DNA of 23,410 nucleotides from JANNAV01 sp031384695 (GTDB lineage: Bacteria > Pseudomonadota > Alphaproteobacteria > Rhodobacterales > Rhodobacteraceae), in contig JANNAV010000369.1 of NCBI GenBank assembly GCA_031384695.1, positions 1 to 23,410 on the forward strand, read 5' to 3'. A program made the position numbers and the translations under genes. The notes beneath the pieces are model-generated. The model had not been told where the DNA came from. It was given only the letters and a program-made list of their open reading frames with translations, and made no database searches. Positions 1 to 8,014 of this stretch are shown here, one piece after another. Within the stretch, counting starts at the first letter, position 1; the number at the start of each line of letters is the position of its first letter.

Positions 1-1
1 A

Positions 2-235
2 AGCATGAGCCGCCGTGGCAACTGCTGGGACAATGCTGTCGTCGAGAGCTTCTTCAACTTGCTGAAACGCGAGCGGATCAGGCGCAAGAAATACAAAACC
101 CGCGAAGAAGCCCGCCAAGACGTGTTCGACTACATCGAGTTTTTCTACAACCCGCAGCGCAAACACGTTAGAAATGGAATGCTGTCACCGATCGACTTCG
201 AACAGCAGCAGAAACTGAAACTGCAAGGCATCTAG
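2..235 (+). CDS. IS3-family transposase OrfB, C-terminal part (5' end outside window)
   Basis: This is the C-terminal end of a DDE transposase of the IS3 family. The reading frame is open to the window edge, with Ser before the first ATG at 5, so that ATG is internal and the gene starts upstream. The visible part begins with the IS3 hallmark SMSRRGNCWDNAVVESFF, whose Glu in VESFF is the last member of the DDE catalytic triad. It continues through the conserved YIEFFYNPQRKH segment to a normal family C-terminus and a TAG stop. Nothing in the visible portion is damaged. The element's outer end should lie just past the stop, around 240-255, where the next IS begins. Whether the whole element is intact cannot be judged here. 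Confidence 0.9.
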   Translation, partial: SMSRRGNCWDNAVVESFFNLLKRERIRRKKYKTREEARQDVFDYIEFFYNPQRKHVRNGMLSPIDFEQQQKLKLQGI

Positions 236-267
236 CAAACTAGGGGCTATTCAGTTTTCGGGGTTTG

Positions 268-1143
268 TTAAGCTACTTTTTGCCCCTGCTGATCGGGTTG
301 GGTTTGTTCGATTATGCGCCGATAGAACACGGCGGGCGGGGTGCCGCCAAGGGACGAATGCGGTCGGCGGTGGTTGTAGAAACTCATTCATTGCCCGATG
401 CCTGCTTTGGCCTGCGATCCGGTCTCCCAAGCGTGCAGGTAGACGCATTCATATTTCAGGGACCGCCACAGCCCTTCGATGAAGACGTTGTTTATGCAGC
501 GCCCTTTGCCATCCATCGAGATACGGCAACCCGCCTGTTTCAACCGGTCGGTCCAAGCGAAGGATGTGAACTGCGATCCCTGATCCGTGTTCATGGTGTC
601 CGGCGGCCCAAAGCGGTGGATTGCTTCGTTCAGTGCCTCGACACAGACGTCGGCCTCCTGAGTGTTCTAGATGCGCCAAGCCAGCACCGTTCGGGTGCGC
701 CAGTCCATTGCCGCCACCAGATACAGAAACCCGCGCCCCATAGGGATGTAGGTGATATCGGCGCACCAAACCTGATTGGGATGATCAACGCGCAGGCCGC
801 GCAGCAGATAGGGGTAGATCTTGTGCCGCTTCGCGGGCTTGCTGGTGTAGGCAACCTGATAGATCGACATGAGGCCCATGAGACGCATCAGCCGCCGGAT
901 GCGCTTCTCGTTCACGGGATGGCCTTCGTTCCGCAAGTGCCAGGTCATCTGCCGAACACCGTAGAACGGCGTGTCGAGGAACTGCTTGTCAATTTTGAGC
1001 ATCAGGCTGAGGTTGGTATCCGTTTCGCCCATCGGGCTTTAATAGAACGACGATCTGGAGATCGACAGCAGGCAGCACTGTGCGCCGACCGCCAGCTTAG
1101 AGTGATTTTGTTCGATCATCCCGCGCCTCACTTTCCGATCCAT
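268..1143 (-). pseudogene. IS3-family transposase OrfB, killed by three in-frame stops
   Basis: Read in one continuous frame from Met (1143) to TAA (268-270), this gives a full-length OrfB of 291 residues with an rve/DDE domain. WCADITYIP, NTDQGSQF and FIEGLWRSLKYE hold the D, D and E residues. The C-terminus has the usual family ending (FYNHRRPHSSLGG). Three codons in this frame are stops: TAA at 1039-1041 where a Tyr is expected after SRSSFY, TAG at 667-669 where Ser is expected in WRI-NT, and TGA at 388-390 where Trp is expected before MSFYN. No frameshift is needed to read through them. Three independent point mutations with intact catalytic residues indicate an old element that no longer makes its own transposase. 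Confidence 0.88.
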
Positions 1144-1422
1144 GGCTTGAGCTTTCTGGCCAAAAAATCGTTGGCGACCGCCAGTTCTCCATTCTAGCAT
1201 GCAGATCGCGCACCGTTTCCTCGTCGACCTCGGCAACTGCCGACCTGCCGCCTCGCTCGAAAATGCCCGCCGCGCCTTCCAGCAAGGATTTCTTCCATTG
1301 GTGGATCATCGTCGGATGAACGCCATAGGCGGCGGCCAATTCCGATACAGTGCGCTCGCCCTTCAAGGCCTCCAGTGCAACACGCGCCTTGAACGCGGTG
1401 TCTGGTTCCTGCGTTTCGAAAT
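1128..1422 (-). pseudogene. IS3-family transposase OrfA, start lost and frameshifted
   Basis: This is the helix-turn-helix OrfA of the same element; the intact central part reads KGERTVSELAAAYGVHPTMIHQWKK. A GGAG ribosome site lies upstream at about 1430-1434, but the codon in start position (1420-1422) is ATT instead of ATG. About five codons later a one-base deletion shifts the frame before the AFKARVALEAL segment. A second one-base deletion near 1185-1192 changes the family C-terminus (ELAVANDFLARKLKPWIGK in the other frame, ending at the TGA at 1128-1130). With three lesions the gene cannot be functional. It normally partners OrfB for IS3 transposition. Confidence 0.82.
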
Positions 1423-1480
1423 GTTCTGTTCTCCAATTCGTTGAAGACCAGCAGACAGCAAATTGTAGCTTTCGTCAGCG

Positions 1481-1728
1481 TCCGATTTTCGGGGGGTAGC
1501 TCAATCACAGGATCACTGAACGCCGCTATCGCCGTCTGGTTGGCAGCGCAAGCCCGATTGAACAGCGCGGATGTGATGCCTAAGGCAATAAAGTCGGGCG
1601 GAATGGCCGCATTTATCTGGTACCGGACCCTTCGGCGCCAGGACGCATTCTTGTAGCTGGGCAAACACACATTTTAGTGGACGGAACCATTCAGCTTTGA
1701 AACACCGCCCACCTTGCCAACCTGCGTG
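1481..1728. other. Short gene-poor gap between IS remnant and SDR gene
   Basis: This stretch separates the dead IS from the last gene of the catabolic operon. An open frame on the minus strand runs through it into the IS, starting at 1670. Its residues before the IS (for example a PPDFIALGITSALFNRA segment) look protein-like but match nothing I recognise, and the frame has no convincing ribosome site. It may be a fragment of a gene cut by the IS. No clear intrinsic terminator was found after the SDR stop at 1729. Confidence 0.3.
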
Positions 1729-2499
1729 TCAGATGGACCGGATTGCGCCACCATCAACACGTAATCTGCTTCCCGTCACGTAGGATGCGTTTTGCGAGGC
1801 CAAAAAAACAACCATTGATGCAAACTCTTCCGGTCGTCCATACCGTCCCGCTGGTATTGCTGCGGCAGAAGCAATGCGCACAGCATCAATCGTGCTGGCT
1901 GTTCGGTTTGCTGCAGCGGCATCCAGTTCATCGACGCGCGCTGTCTGTATTCGCCCAGGCATGACAACATTCACCGTTATTCCGTCGGCCGCCACTTCGG
2001 CAGCGAGCGTCTTGGACCAGCCGACGACGGCCGCCCTGATGCCATTCGACATAGCCAGATTTGCAATCGGCTGTTCAACGCCGGATGAGGCGATAGTGAC
2101 GATCCGGCCCCAGCCGCGCTGTCGCATTCCGGGCAGCACAAGACTCGTCAGGTGAAACAGGTTAGCGGCCATCGTCTCAAACTGCGCCAGCCAATCGGTG
2201 CGTGCAACGCTGGCGGCTGCACCGGGCGCAGGTCCGCCAGAATTATTGATCAGAATATCTAAGCCGCCATCGGCCAGAACACGGTCCGCCAACACGTTGA
2301 TCGACGCGATATCGGAAAGATCGGCTGCAACGGCAGTCAGGGCGGATGTGTGGCCTGCCCAAGCATGGATTGCGTCGGTGTTGCGTGCAACGGCAATCAC
2401 CTCGACACCCTCTGCGAGTAATCCTTCAGCAACTGCCTTCCCCAAACCCCTGCTTGCGCCCATCACCAATGCACGTTTGCCACTTATCTTTAGATCCAT
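1729..2499 (-). CDS. SDR-family oxidoreductase with atypical catalytic motif
   Basis: This is a short-chain dehydrogenase/reductase of 256 residues, typical family length. The nucleotide-binding motif is GASRGLG (14-20), and NNSGG (85-89) corresponds to the NNAG motif. The catalytic Ser is in SSG (138-140). Where classical SDRs have YxxxK, this protein has S-N-G-I-R (151-155), so the catalytic Tyr and Lys are replaced by Ser and Arg. A subgroup of FabG-annotated SDRs is known to differ here, so it may use altered chemistry or be a non-classical reductase. The start ATG overlaps the TGA of the upstream aldolase-like gene by one base (TGATG), indicating translational coupling. It is the last gene of the long operon, probably oxidising or reducing a hydroxy/keto intermediate (inferred). 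Confidence 0.85.
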   Translation of the reverse strand: MDLKISGKRALVMGASRGLGKAVAEGLLAEGVEVIAVARNTDAIHAWAGHTSALTAVAADLSDIASINVLADRVLADGGLDILINNSGGPAPGAAASVARTDWLAQFETMAANLFHLTSLVLPGMRQRGWGRIVTIASSGVEQPIANLAMSNGIRAAVVGWSKTLAAEVAADGITVNVVMPGRIQTARVDELDAAAANRTASTIDAVRIASAAAIPAGRYGRPEEFASMVVFLASQNASYVTGSRLRVDGGAIRSI

Positions 2500-3422
2500 C
2501 AGTTCAGTTCCTTCAGACGTTTTTCCTGCCGCAGGATCAGACGGTCCACCTCGGCAATTGTTTGTGGGCCAAGAGTGCGGCCCGGGCGGCGCAAAGTGCC
2601 TGACGCGATGATGCCTCGTTTGGCCATCGTGTATTTACGCACTGCCAGACCAATTTCTGGCTGCTGTTCATAGCGGGCCAGCGGCAGATAGGCATCAAAC
2701 AGATCCTGCGCGCGGTCATGGGCACCGTCTTTTGCATGGCGCGCCACGCCAACCATCATTTCCGGGTAGGCAAATCCCGTCATGGCACCGTCTGCGCCAC
2801 GCGACATTTCTTCAGGTAGAAACATACCGCCATTGCCGCACAGGATGGAAATTCGTCGATCAAGAAAGCCGTCAGCGCGCAGTGCCGTGATCTTGTCGAG
2901 GCCGGGCCAATCTTCGTGCTTCAGGCAGACACAGCTTGGCAGATCCTGCACGATGCGGCGGATGACCGGGAGCGACATCTGTACCCCCGTCACAAGCGGG
3001 AAATCCTGCAAGACAAAGGGCGCATTCCCAATAAAGCCAGCGGCTTGCATATAGTAAGTAACGATCTGATCGTCGGTGCGAAGTGACGGCGGTGGGGCGA
3101 TCATCACGCCCGCCGCGCCGTCATTCATCACCATTTGGGTTAGCGAGGCCATCTGTGCAAACCCCGGTGCCGAGACGCCGATCACGACGGGAACTCGACC
3201 GGCGACTCGGGACAAGATGCGACGGACGATCAACTGAGATTCGTCAATTGTCAGCTTTTGCGCCTCACCCATCATACCCAGAATGGTCAGTCCAGTGGCT
3301 CCCGTTTCAAGGTAGAAATCCACCATCCGGTCAGTGCTATCGAGATCAAGAGTGCCATCCTCATTGAACGGAGTTACGGCGATGACGTAGACACCCCGCG
3401 CAGTTTCAGTAAGTCGTGTCAT
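2499..3422 (-). CDS. DapA/NanA-family class I aldolase-like protein
   Basis: This is a 307-residue TIM-barrel protein of the dihydrodipicolinate synthase/N-acetylneuraminate lyase family. The Schiff-base lysine is K168 in CLKHED. The family's GxxGE motif appears as GMMGE (49-53), where true DapA has two Thr. The position of the DapA catalytic Tyr is occupied by Gln in QDFP (139-142). Lysine biosynthesis is therefore unlikely; a retro-aldol, hydratase or deaminating lyase acting on a pyruvate-derived acid fits the family and the catabolic context. The start at 3422 is preceded by AGGATG. A longer frame begins at 3542 but overlaps the racemase and has no such site. The racemase stop lies 4 nt upstream; the SDR start overlaps its stop. 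Confidence 0.87.
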   Translation of the reverse strand: MTRLTETARGVYVIAVTPFNEDGTLDLDSTDRMVDFYLETGATGLTILGMMGEAQKLTIDESQLIVRRILSRVAGRVPVVIGVSAPGFAQMASLTQMVMNDGAAGVMIAPPPSLRTDDQIVTYYMQAAGFIGNAPFVLQDFPLVTGVQMSLPVIRRIVQDLPSCVCLKHEDWPGLDKITALRADGFLDRRISILCGNGGMFLPEEMSRGADGAMTGFAYPEMMVGVARHAKDGAHDRAQDLFDAYLPLARYEQQPEIGLAVRKYTMAKRGIIASGTLRRPGRTLGPQTIAEVDRLILRQEKRLKELN

Positions 3423-3426
3423 TGGG

Positions 3427-4101
3427 TCATCCTTTTGTCGATAAATAGGCGCGCGCAAGCGCCACGCGCCCGATTGCCATTGCCGCCGCGGCTTCGCACG
3501 GCTCAACCACCGGGCAGCCCAGCGCATCTGACAGGTCAGCACGGAAGCTGGTCATCCCCGCACATCCGAGGATAAGAACTTCGGCGCCGTGTACATCGCG
3601 CAGCGTGGTGCCGACATCGCGCAGGCGGGCGAAGGTGCGGTTGCGGTCGGTCAGGTCGGCCACGCCAAGCTCCAACGGCAGATCGGCGGCGAGTCTGTCC
3701 TTGACACCCATCGCGCCCAGCATCCGCATGTGCCGTGGTACCGATTTCCACAAGATCGACAGGATGCCAAAACGCTGACCCAGCGTCATCGCAGTCAGGA
3801 TTGCGCTTTCGGCGATGCCAAGAACGGGATGGCTGCTTTGCTCGCGCAGCGCGGCCAGGCCCGGATCTGAAAAGCACGCGATGACGAAAGCTGAGGCGGT
3901 ATCTTCAAGTGCTGCCGCCCGCACCAGAAGGGGCGCTACAACACCATCGACATGGGCTTGCGTTTCAATCCCCTTGGGGCCGTCATTCAGTTGAAGTGCC
4001 GCTATTGCGACCTCGCTTGCTCCGCGCAAAGGTTCCATTGCGCGGTCGATGCCATCCGTCACGGCTTGGCTTGAGTTGGGGTTGATGACGTAGATGGTCA
4101 T
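3427..4101 (-). CDS. Asp/Glu/hydantoin racemase family protein
   Basis: This cytoplasmic cofactor-independent racemase has 224 residues. It carries the N-terminal IYVINPNSS signature of the hydantoin-racemase branch and two catalytic cysteines placed as in the family: C76 in the ACFSDPGLAALRE segment and C180 in LGCAGM. Such enzymes interconvert enantiomers of 5-substituted hydantoins or acidic amino acids by two-base proton transfer. The start at 4101 is preceded by an AAAGAAAGAAG purine tract; an upstream in-frame ATG at 4158 would overlap the amidohydrolase and lacks support. Its place in an operon with a transporter, beside a divergent hydantoinase-type gene, supports a role in making either enantiomer of an imported cyclic amide usable. 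The substrate is inferred, not shown. Confidence 0.88.
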   Translation of the reverse strand: MTIYVINPNSSQAVTDGIDRAMEPLRGASEVAIAALQLNDGPKGIETQAHVDGVVAPLLVRAAALEDTASAFVIACFSDPGLAALREQSSHPVLGIAESAILTAMTLGQRFGILSILWKSVPRHMRMLGAMGVKDRLAADLPLELGVADLTDRNRTFARLRDVGTTLRDVHGAEVLILGCAGMTSFRADLSDALGCPVVEPCEAAAAMAIGRVALARAYLSTKG

Positions 4102-4114
4102 GATGCTTCTTTCT

Positions 4115-5563
4115 TTATGTCTTGGCCGTCGGATAACGGGATTGGCCCCAAAATCCATCGGGCAGCCCCAGCATATCGCGCGCGCCGATCCGGTCTATCA
4201 TTCGTTCCGCCTCGCGTTGGGCATCGGCCAGAACCGATGCCTGATCGGTGTGCACTGTTTGACCGTCCCGCAGCAAAACCTTGCCACCGATGATGACCGT
4301 ATCGACATCATTTCCGTTTGCGAAATAGATCACGCGGAACGGCTCCATGTTGACGGGGTGCAGGTGGGGGCGCTGCATGTCGATCAAGATCAGGTCGGCT
4401 GCCTTTCCCGATTCAAGGGATCCGATCTGGTGGTTCATCCCCAAGGCCTTGGCGGCATCTATAGTCACCATTTCCAGCGCCTTGCCGGGGGGCAGCACGG
4501 ACGGATCGCGGAAATGACGGCGATGATAATGCATGGCTTGCTGCATATGGCGAAACATGTCGCCAGATCGGTCTGGTGCCGTCGCGTCTGACCCGATTGC
4601 AACAATGGCCCCGGCATCGATCAACTCGGTCGCAGGGCAACGCCCCAGAACCGACGCTATGGCGGATGGATTATGTGCCACACGTGACTGCGTTTCGGCG
4701 CAGATTCTGATTTCGTCGTCGTGCAGGTCGATACAGTGCGAAAGCAGCGCGTCAGGGCCAAGCAGGCCAAGTTCTTTGGCCCTGCGCACTGATCCACACC
4801 AATGTCCATCTTGAGTAAACACCACCGCGCGGTCACGCGACAATGCGCGCACCATCTGCGCCTGACGCACGGCTTCGGCGTAGTCGGCGGCGGCCATGCT
4901 TTGTTCATGTTCGTCCCGCAGCACCGGGTAAAGAAGTGCGACGGACAGGGTCTGCTTTCCGTGCCATTCGTCTAACAGGGCGCGACAGGTTTCCATCTGG
5001 CGATCAAAGCTGACAGGGTAGGGCGTGGCGCGGTCACTGGCATCGCGACTTGCATAGGTGCGCGGATGCGGGGCGCGCGTCGGCCCCACGGCGACCACTG
5101 ATCGGGTGCCGATGTCGGCCACGCCTGCGCAATGCGCAGACCCATAAGCCGGGTCGTCTGTCCGCATGATTGTGTCACCGCCCCCGAGCAGCGAAACACC
5201 GCAGGTTACCCCGAACCGAAGCCGTTCCAGTGCCGCCAGTCGCGCCTCGGCATACCAGAATTCGGGGGGGGAGGCCGTTGTATAGACCTGACCGCAGATA
5301 TATTCCCAGTGGTTTGCCTGTTCCATCCCCATGGTTTTGATCAATCCGTGACCCGCATGGGCGTGAACGTCGATCAGGCCTGGCAGCATGACCTTGCCTT
5401 CGGCGTGGATGACCTCGCGGGCAGTGTGGCCGGCCGCGATCTCGTCTTTCGGGCCGATGGCTATAATTTTGCCGGCTTCGATGACGATAGAACCGTTCGG
5501 GATAATGCGGCGGGTCGCGTCCATCGTAATGACATAAGCACCCGAGATGATGAGATCAGCCAT
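4115..5563 (-). CDS. Amidohydrolase of the ATZ/TRZ (chlorohydrolase/deaminase) type
   Basis: This is a metal-dependent hydrolase of 482 residues. The N-terminal beta-sandwich part (MADLIISGAYVITMD) leads to the first metal site, VHAHAGHG (H67, H69). Further candidate ligands are H254 in QDGHW, H276 in SHCIDLHDDE and D326 in GSDATAPD, and HNP at 297-299 is also typical. Family members deaminate or dechlorinate N-heterocycles or cleave cyclic amides. The start at 5563 overlaps the upstream binding-protein stop by 8 nt (ATGGCTGA); a longer frame from 5647 lies wholly inside that gene and is rejected. The racemase follows after a 13-nt gap. It could be a hydantoinase or guanine/cytosine-deaminase-like enzyme; sequence alone does not decide. 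Confidence 0.86.
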   Translation of the reverse strand: MADLIISGAYVITMDATRRIIPNGSIVIEAGKIIAIGPKDEIAAGHTAREVIHAEGKVMLPGLIDVHAHAGHGLIKTMGMEQANHWEYICGQVYTTASPPEFWYAEARLAALERLRFGVTCGVSLLGGGDTIMRTDDPAYGSAHCAGVADIGTRSVVAVGPTRAPHPRTYASRDASDRATPYPVSFDRQMETCRALLDEWHGKQTLSVALLYPVLRDEHEQSMAAADYAEAVRQAQMVRALSRDRAVVFTQDGHWCGSVRRAKELGLLGPDALLSHCIDLHDDEIRICAETQSRVAHNPSAIASVLGRCPATELIDAGAIVAIGSDATAPDRSGDMFRHMQQAMHYHRRHFRDPSVLPPGKALEMVTIDAAKALGMNHQIGSLESGKAADLILIDMQRPHLHPVNMEPFRVIYFANGNDVDTVIIGGKVLLRDGQTVHTDQASVLADAQREAERMIDRIGARDMLGLPDGFWGQSRYPTAKT

Positions 5564-7001
5564 TTTGCACCCCCGCAAAGGCTGGCAAACGCGCGGCGTC
5601 CAACACGGCATCGGCGGGCAGGGCAAACCCCGGATGCGATCCGGCAAGCCCGGTCACCCGGACCGGATTATAGAGCGTCAGCCAAGGCGGGTCTTGCTGA
5701 AGCAGTTTGTAGGCGCGTGCGTAAATGTCGGCACGGGTGGCTGTATCGGTGCAACTGCGGGCCTGATCTATAAAGGCTTCGACACCGAGATTGTGATAGC
5801 CTTCCCACCAGGAGCCGCGCACCCGCGCATCCAGTTTTTCGACCAGCACGCGGTATGTGGAAAGCGGGCTGGAATCAAAAACCGCCAGATCTCGAATTTC
5901 CTTGCGCCGGACCATATGAGCATAAGCCTCGCGGTCCTCATGGTAGGTCACATCAAGCGTGACTCCGATCTGGGCCAGTTGGCGCGCCAGATGTGAGGTC
6001 AGACGCACAGCTTCGTCTGGCAGACGGGTCGGGCAGCTAACCCCGAGCTTCAGTCCGTCGGGATACCCGGCACTGGCCAGCAGGCTGCGCGCGCCGGACA
6101 CATCTCGCGTTGGGGCAGGGTCCTTGCCTGCGCCAAAATGCACCGGGCTGATAAAGCCCTGCAGCGGATAGGCCCCACCTGCCATTACGCCTCGCACCAG
6201 CGCCTTGCGGTCAAGTGCCAGATCGAGCGCGCGGCGCACGCGGCTGTCAGCAAGTGGGCCGCGCGCCGCGTTCATAAGAAAGATGATTGCGACAGGGTTC
6301 AGCGTTTCGATACGCGTGTCTGGCGGGCGAAGGCTGGCCTCGTAGGGCAAGTTCGTTGCAACCTGTGCCTTGCCATTCCGCAACATCTGCGCGCGCGTGT
6401 CGGCATCTGGTACGGCTCGGAAGATCAGCGTCTGGTTGGCCGGTGATCCGGCGAAATGATCATTCGCACGTTCAAGCCGGACCATCCCGGGTGACAAATC
6501 CGCAAGCCTGTATGGCCCGGTTCCTGCAACTTTTACCATGTTGCCCGCGTCCATCCGGGCTAGGGTTGCCGGGGAAGCAATATAGCCCTGAACCAGCACA
6601 TCCAGCAAGTCGGCCACTGGTGCACCGAGGCTGATCTGAAGGTCCAGGCCATCAGCTTCAATCTTTGCATCACCAAGATACTGTCGCCAGACTGCGGGCG
6701 CACCAAGGGTGTACCCCTTGTCCTCGCGCGCCATCCGTCGCAGTGAATGCGCGACAGCCGTCGCATCGCAGGCAGTTCCATCATGAAACTTTACACCGGC
6801 GCGCAGACCAAAGCGCCAAATCCGTGCGTCGGAGCTGACTGTCCAGCTTTCGGCAAGATGCGGCACAAAGGATAGGTTATGCCTGCGGATAAGCGTGTCA
6901 AACACCGCCGAAAGAATGGTCAGATCATCGGCGGCATCGGTGCAATCGTGCGGGTCTGCGAAATCTGCGCGCCGTTGAAGAAGGGTGATTGAATTGGTCA
7001 T
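5556..7001 (-). CDS. Family-5 solute-binding-protein-like protein lacking a signal peptide
   Basis: This 481-residue SBP_bac_5 protein is related to dipeptide-binding proteins. The hallmark HLAESWTV...WRFGLRAGVKFHDGT lies near residues 48-76, and the rest keeps the fold's usual course to the C-terminus. It starts MTNSITLLQRRAD with acidic residues soon after and has no hydrophobic leader. The start is fixed by a 4-nt ATGA overlap with the upstream ATPase gene, so no leader has simply been missed. The same operon already encodes a normal exported family-5 binding protein. It could be a cytoplasmic ligand sensor or sequestering protein, or be exported some other way (inference). The amidohydrolase start overlaps its 3' end. 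Confidence 0.85.
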   Translation of the reverse strand: MTNSITLLQRRADFADPHDCTDAADDLTILSAVFDTLIRRHNLSFVPHLAESWTVSSDARIWRFGLRAGVKFHDGTACDATAVAHSLRRMAREDKGYTLGAPAVWRQYLGDAKIEADGLDLQISLGAPVADLLDVLVQGYIASPATLARMDAGNMVKVAGTGPYRLADLSPGMVRLERANDHFAGSPANQTLIFRAVPDADTRAQMLRNGKAQVATNLPYEASLRPPDTRIETLNPVAIIFLMNAARGPLADSRVRRALDLALDRKALVRGVMAGGAYPLQGFISPVHFGAGKDPAPTRDVSGARSLLASAGYPDGLKLGVSCPTRLPDEAVRLTSHLARQLAQIGVTLDVTYHEDREAYAHMVRRKEIRDLAVFDSSPLSTYRVLVEKLDARVRGSWWEGYHNLGVEAFIDQARSCTDTATRADIYARAYKLLQQDPPWLTLYNPVRVTGLAGSHPGFALPADAVLDAARLPAFAGVQNG

Positions 7002-8014
7002 GCGTTATCTCTTTGCGGCTCATCTACAAGATGGCAGGCTGCGGACTGTCCGCCGCCAACATCGCGCAGAACGGGTCGTTCCTGCGCGCAGCGATCCCAA
7101 GCGTAAGAACAGCGGGTGCGGAAACAGCAGCCGCTGGGCAAGGACAAGGCGCTGGGCACTTCGCCGTGCAGTTCGATTTCGGGGCGGCTGCGTGCGGCAT
7201 TGATGCTGGGTGCCGCCGAAAGCAAGGCGCGCGTATAGGGATGGCGCGGCATAGAAAAAAGCCGGTCACGCGGCGCGGTTTCGACCAGAAAGCCAAGATA
7301 CATCACGCCGATCCGGTCTGCGATGTGATGCACAACGGATAGGTCGTGGCTGATGAACAGATACGCCAGACCGAATTCGTCGCGCAGATCCATCATCAGG
7401 TTCAGGATTTGCGCCTGCACCGACACATCCAGCGCCGACACGGGCTCATCCGCAATGATCAGCGCCGGATTGACCGACAACGCCCGTGCGATACCGATGC
7501 GCTGGCGCTGCCCGCCGGAAAACTGGTGCGGATAGCGCCCGGCATGGTCACTGTTCAGCCCCACCTTTGCCAATAGCCCCTCGATCCGTTCGACGACCTC
7601 TGCCGGGCTGAGACTGGATTGCGCGCGCAAGGGTTCGGCGACGATGTCGCGCACTTTTTGCCTTGGGTCGAGCGAGGCAAAGGGGTCTTGAAAGATCATC
7701 TGCATTTTTGATCGGAACGGCAGCAACGCAGTTTGCCCGAGTTTGGCAATATCGTGGCCGTCTAGCCTGATCGCGCCCGCCGTCGGTTTGTTTATCCGTG
7801 CGATGGACTTTGCAACCGTAGATTTACCGCAACCGGATTCCCCCACCAACGCCAACACTTCGCCCTTGTTGATAGAAAAACTTATGCCGTTGACCGCGCT
7901 TACGACACGGTCGTGCAGGTGCAACCGCCCGCCTTTAAGGCTGATGCGGTCCATCAGCCCATGGTTGAGGCGGAATTCCTGCCGCAGATCCTGAACCTCA
8001 AGCATTGCGGTCAT
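6998..8014 (-). CDS. Dipeptide/oligopeptide ABC transporter ATPase (DppF/OppF type)
   Basis: This ATP-binding subunit of a peptide/nickel-type importer has 338 residues. Walker A is GESGCGKST (58-66), the Q-loop is FQDPF, the ABC signature is FSGGQRQ (165-171), Walker B is LIIADEP (185-191) and the switch His is H223 in ISHD. The C-terminal Opp/Dpp extension with clustered cysteines (GCCFRTRC...C...ACH) is present, a region associated in some homologues with an Fe-S cluster. It would pair with the DppD-type ATPase just upstream, whose stop overlaps this start by 4 nt (ATGA), and power uptake through the two permeases. A start at the second Met (MLEVQDL) is possible but the overlap favours 8014. 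Confidence 0.95.
   Translation of the reverse strand: MTAMLEVQDLRQEFRLNHGLMDRISLKGGRLHLHDRVVSAVNGISFSINKGEVLALVGESGCGKSTVAKSIARINKPTAGAIRLDGHDIAKLGQTALLPFRSKMQMIFQDPFASLDPRQKVRDIVAEPLRAQSSLSPAEVVERIEGLLAKVGLNSDHAGRYPHQFSGGQRQRIGIARALSVNPALIIADEPVSALDVSVQAQILNLMMDLRDEFGLAYLFISHDLSVVHHIADRIGVMYLGFLVETAPRDRLFSMPRHPYTRALLSAAPSINAARSRPEIELHGEVPSALSLPSGCCFRTRCSYAWDRCAQERPVLRDVGGGQSAACHLVDEPQRDNA

Larger units (their letters stand above)
265..1480 (-). mobile_element. Degenerate IS3-family insertion sequence
   Basis: The element contains orfA and orfB of an IS3-type transposase on the minus strand. Its ends show imperfect inverted repeats. Positions about 270-294 and the reverse complement of about 1446-1471 share AAGCTAC, then TTTGC, then CTGCTG.TC, with one gap. 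As is usual in this family, the end of orfB runs into one terminal repeat. It lies directly beside the 3' end of another IS3 element (2-235), so the two are nested or in tandem. Exact termini and target duplication could not be fixed by eye. All open frames on the plus strand across this element are shadows of the transposase. Confidence 0.8.

Noticed and set aside
265..1197. A 310-codon open frame on the plus strand
   Set aside because: It lies antisense to the IS3 transposase, whose family motifs are clear on the minus strand; the plus-strand translation has no recognisable domain.
1194..1670. A 158-codon minus-strand frame entering the IS from outside
   Set aside because: Its second half is out-of-frame orfA sequence; the first half looks protein-like but has no ribosome site or recognised family, so it was only noted as a possible fragment.
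3422..3542. A 40-residue N-terminal extension of the DapA-like gene
   Set aside because: It would overlap the racemase coding sequence, lacks a ribosome site, and the family N-terminus starts at MTRLTETARGVYV.
5564..5647. A 28-residue N-terminal extension of the amidohydrolase
   Set aside because: It lies entirely inside the preceding binding-protein gene, and the family N-terminus begins at MADLIISG.
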